This document shows positions 35,164 to 36,614 of a stretch of DNA of 36,614 bases, one piece after another. Origin of the DNA: an uncultured Pelagibacteraceae bacterium. GTDB lineage: Bacteria > Pseudomonadota > Alphaproteobacteria > Pelagibacterales > Pelagibacteraceae. The first letter of the stretch is position 1. Every line of letters begins with the position of its first letter. Location of the stretch: the NCBI GenBank assembly GCA_902552705.1, contig CACDHZ010000009.1:1-36614 (forward strand), read 5' to 3'. Made by a program: the position numbers and the translations under genes. The notes under the pieces were generated by a model that worked only from the letters and a program-made list of their open reading frames with translations, did not search any database and was not told the origin of the DNA.

Positions 35164-36614
35164 ATGGGGAATTTATATTCAGGAGCAGAAATTGTATTTA
35201 AGTGTCTGGAAGACCAAAAAGTAGAACATATTTTTGGATATCCTGGTGGAGCTGTTCTTCCTATATATGATGAGTTAAAAAACCATCCAACAATAAAACA
35301 TATTTTAGTTAGACACGAGCAAGGGGCAGGTCATGCCGCCGAAGGGTACGCAAGATCATCTGGTAAACCTGGTGTTGTTTTAGTTACGTCTGGCCCAGGC
35401 GCTACTAATGTTGTTACAGCACTAACCGATGCTTATATGGACTCGGTACCATTAGTTTGTATTTCAGGCCAAGTACCGACACACTTAATAGGCACAGATG
35501 CTTTTCAAGAATGTGATACTACAGGTATTACAAGACCATGCACAAAGCATAATTGGTTGGTAAAAGATATAAAAGATTTGTCCAGAGTTATACATGAAGC
35601 ATTTAAAGTAGCGACAACAGGAAGACCTGGACCTGTATTAGTTGATATTCCAAAAGATATTCAATTTGCAAAAACAAAATATTTAGCTCCAAAAAAAGAA
35701 AAAAAAGTAAATGGAAAATTAAATAATAAATTTAATCAAAAAGAAATTGACCAACTTATTGAGCTAATGTCTAAAGCTAAGAAACCAATTTTTTATACTG
35801 GAGGAGGTGTAATTAATTCTGGACCTAAAGCTAGCGAGTTACTTAGAGAGTTAGTAAGACTGACAGGTTTTCCAATAACATCTACATTGCAAGGACTTGG
35901 AGCATTTCCCGGAGGTGACAATCAATTTATTGGAATGTTGGGAATGCATGGGACTTATGAAGCAAATAATGCGATGCATGACTGTGATTTATTAATTAAC
36001 ATTGGAGCAAGATTTGATGACCGTATTACAGGAAAAATTGATGAGTTTTCACCAAAATCAAAAAAAGTTCACATTGATATAGATCCATCATCAATTAATA
36101 AAATTGTTAAGGTTGATCTATCAATAGAAGGAGATGTAGCAGAAGTTATAAATTTAATAACAAAAACATTAAAAAATAAAAATTTGAATTTAGAAAAATC
36201 TAATAAACAAAAAATATCTAAATGGTGGCAACAGATTGAAAAATGGAAAACAAAAAAATCACTTAATTATATAAATAGTGATAAAATCATTAAACCTCAA
36301 CATGCTGTTCAGAGACTATATGAATTAACAAAAAATAAAGATACTTATATAACTACTGAGGTTGGACAACATCAAATGTGGGCTGCACAACATTATAAAT
36401 TTGATAAACCTAATAGATGGATGACTTCAGGTGGTTTAGGAACGATGGGATATGGATTGCCCGCAGCAGTTGGTGTTCAAATAGCTCATCCAGAAAAATT
36501 GGTAGTAGATATAGCAGGTGAGGCTTCAGTTCTGATGACAATTCAAGAAATGTCAACTGCTGTTCAATACAATTTACCAATAAAAATATTTATTCTTAAT
36601 AATGAATACATGGG
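35164..36614 (+). CDS. ilvB: Acetolactate synthase large subunit IlvB, 3' end missing
   Basis: First step of branched-chain amino-acid synthesis: pyruvate to acetolactate (or acetohydroxybutyrate) with thiamine diphosphate and FAD. 483 codons are visible, running past the end of the window. Motifs: FGYPGGAVLP, the catalytic glutamate in VRHEQGAGHAAEGYAR, TSGPGATN, and GRPGPVLVDIP. Near the end the thiamine-diphosphate motif reads AGEASVLM instead of the GDGS form, which I recall as the alphaproteobacterial version. An in-frame TAG at 35152 rules out a longer start. ilvH (small subunit) would be expected downstream, outside the window. Confidence 0.95.
   Translation, partial: MGNLYSGAEIVFKCLEDQKVEHIFGYPGGAVLPIYDELKNHPTIKHILVRHEQGAGHAAEGYARSSGKPGVVLVTSGPGATNVVTALTDAYMDSVPLVCISGQVPTHLIGTDAFQECDTTGITRPCTKHNWLVKDIKDLSRVIHEAFKVATTGRPGPVLVDIPKDIQFAKTKYLAPKKEKKVNGKLNNKFNQKEIDQLIELMSKAKKPIFYTGGGVINSGPKASELLRELVRLTGFPITSTLQGLGAFPGGDNQFIGMLGMHGTYEANNAMHDCDLLINIGARFDDRITGKIDEFSPKSKKVHIDIDPSSINKIVKVDLSIEGDVAEVINLITKTLKNKNLNLEKSNKQKISKWWQQIEKWKTKKSLNYINSDKIIKPQHAVQRLYELTKNKDTYITTEVGQHQMWAAQHYKFDKPNRWMTSGGLGTMGYGLPAAVGVQIAHPEKLVVDIAGEASVLMTIQEMSTAVQYNLPIKIFILNNEYM

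Noticed and set aside
1..36614. CRISPR arrays, rRNA, tRNA genes and riboswitches
   Set aside because: No regularly spaced repeats, no rRNA-like or cloverleaf sequence other than the tmRNA, and no long conserved leader ahead of any gene was found by eye.

Overview
The window reads as one contiguous piece of a small, very AT-rich alphaproteobacterial genome. It is most consistent with the SAR11 / Pelagibacterales group. The reasons are extreme A/T richness with A/T-biased codon use, genes packed end to end or overlapping, and a circularly permuted two-piece tmRNA gene of the alphaproteobacterial kind. Other pointers are the FAD-dependent thymidylate synthase ThyX, the hflK-hflC-DUF2065-degP-miaA order, and an acetolactate synthase with the GEAS version of the thiamine-diphosphate motif. 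The assignment to SAR11 is inference from these traits; no database search was run.

Layout. (1) Bases 2-13814 are a dense division/cell-wall (dcw) operon, all on the + strand: ftsI (5' end cut off), a murE-murF fusion, mraY, murD, ftsW, murG, murC, murB, ddl, ftsQ and ftsA. The genes overlap or abut, three junctions being TAATG stop/start overlaps. They build UDP-MurNAc-pentapeptide, lipid I and lipid II, and then septal peptidoglycan. ftsZ is not between ftsA and lpxC. (2) 13883-17709 carry lpxC (lipid A), bamD (outer-membrane protein assembly) and ligA (DNA ligase). (3) 17692-21416, - strand: an M24B aminopeptidase and a UvrD/PcrA/Rep-type helicase. (4) 21460-24332: an AsmA-like envelope protein and, convergent to it, fumC. 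(5) 24398-26514: a MazG-like NTP pyrophosphohydrolase, a secreted lectin/lyase-like protein, an exported MsrB and a Met/His-rich cupredoxin. (6) 26515-28510: a small accessory segment of short membrane, lipo- and secreted proteins (DUF805 and unknowns), with two extra copies of the 3' end of the tmRNA coding piece. (7) 28515-28776, - strand: the permuted tmRNA gene (ssrA), with tag ANESYAIAA. (8) 28818-30570: thyX and, convergent to it, mrp. (9) 30621-35144: hflK, hflC, a DUF2065 gene, degP-type protease and miaA, one membrane/protein quality-control operon. (10) 35164-end: ilvB, cut off at the 3' end.

The most interesting signals are: (a) partial tmRNA-end copies at 26534-26561 and 26779-26816 that bracket accessory genes next to the real tmRNA end, as expected if small elements had repeatedly inserted at ssrA; (b) a recurring arrangement in which a -10-like hexamer ends 6-8 bases before the start codon of the first gene of a transcription unit, suggesting leaderless mRNAs; (c) a perfect 7-bp inverted repeat abutting the hflK start codon; (d) a divergent FtsA with no ftsZ beside it; and (e) a 54-codon membrane-protein gene at 26571-26735 that is easily missed. 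No CRISPR array, rRNA, tRNA, transposase or integrase was seen.
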